From contig JBGQHM010000397.1 in the NCBI GenBank assembly GCA_041497995.1, forward strand, positions 1 through 6,269: a stretch of 6,269 nucleotides of DNA, read 5' to 3'. Of this stretch, positions 6,269 to 6,269 are shown piece after piece. Each line of letters begins with the position of its first letter. The stretch's first letter is position 1. Origin of the DNA: DATKMS01 sp041497995 (lineage in GTDB: Bacteria; Desulfobacterota; Binatia; HRBIN30). The position numbers and the translations under genes are program-made. The notes under the pieces are model-generated. The model saw nothing but the letters and a program-made list of their open reading frames with translations. It was not told the origin of the DNA and did not search any database.

Positions 6269-6269
6269 A

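Overview
The window holds five complete protein-coding genes, all on the plus strand and closely spaced. In order they are: a zinc-dependent glucose 1-dehydrogenase-type MDR enzyme (213-1325), an exported right-handed beta-helix protein (1453-2499), a YbjJ-like MFS transporter (2530-3693), a MIP-family aquaporin/facilitator (3697-4668) and a GMC-family FAD oxidoreductase (4681-6228). No RNA gene, insertion sequence, CRISPR array or phage gene is visible.

The DNA is GC-rich with strong GC preference at third codon positions. As a result, long open frames lie antisense and out of frame to every real gene. All genes are bacterial in type, and the exported protein has a standard Sec signal peptide. 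The mix of genes, plus a 7-bp-period GTCCAAN/GACTTTG inverted repeat, resembles what I recall from uncultured soil or sediment lineages (deltaproteobacterial/Binatota-like, Acidobacteria, Planctomycetes-type genomes). The sequence alone does not fix the phylum.

Layout: positions 1-212 carry no gene I can support, only a GC-rich palindrome near 70-86. The dehydrogenase is followed by a 127-bp spacer. The beta-helix gene, MFS gene, aquaporin gene and GMC gene are then separated by 30, 3 and 12 bp, which suggests one transcription unit, perhaps with the dehydrogenase. A 66-bp near-perfect inverted repeat (4602-4667) overlaps the aquaporin 3' end. It encodes that protein's last 21 residues, contributes its stop codon and ends 3 bp before the strong Shine-Dalgarno of the GMC gene. 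A GC-rich stem-loop at 6245-6268 after the GMC gene is a candidate end of the unit; the window stops immediately after it.

Functional reading (inference): two sugar/alcohol-oxidising enzymes of unrelated families, a sugar-type MFS permease, a small-neutral-solute channel and a secreted beta-helix protein fit a carbohydrate or polyol uptake-and-oxidation locus. The substrates cannot be read from the sequence. I see no defence, mobile or clearly new system. The best leads are the repeat fused into the aquaporin C-terminus, the cysteine cluster in the GMC enzyme, and the aquaporin's altered first NPA box with a Cys/His tail.
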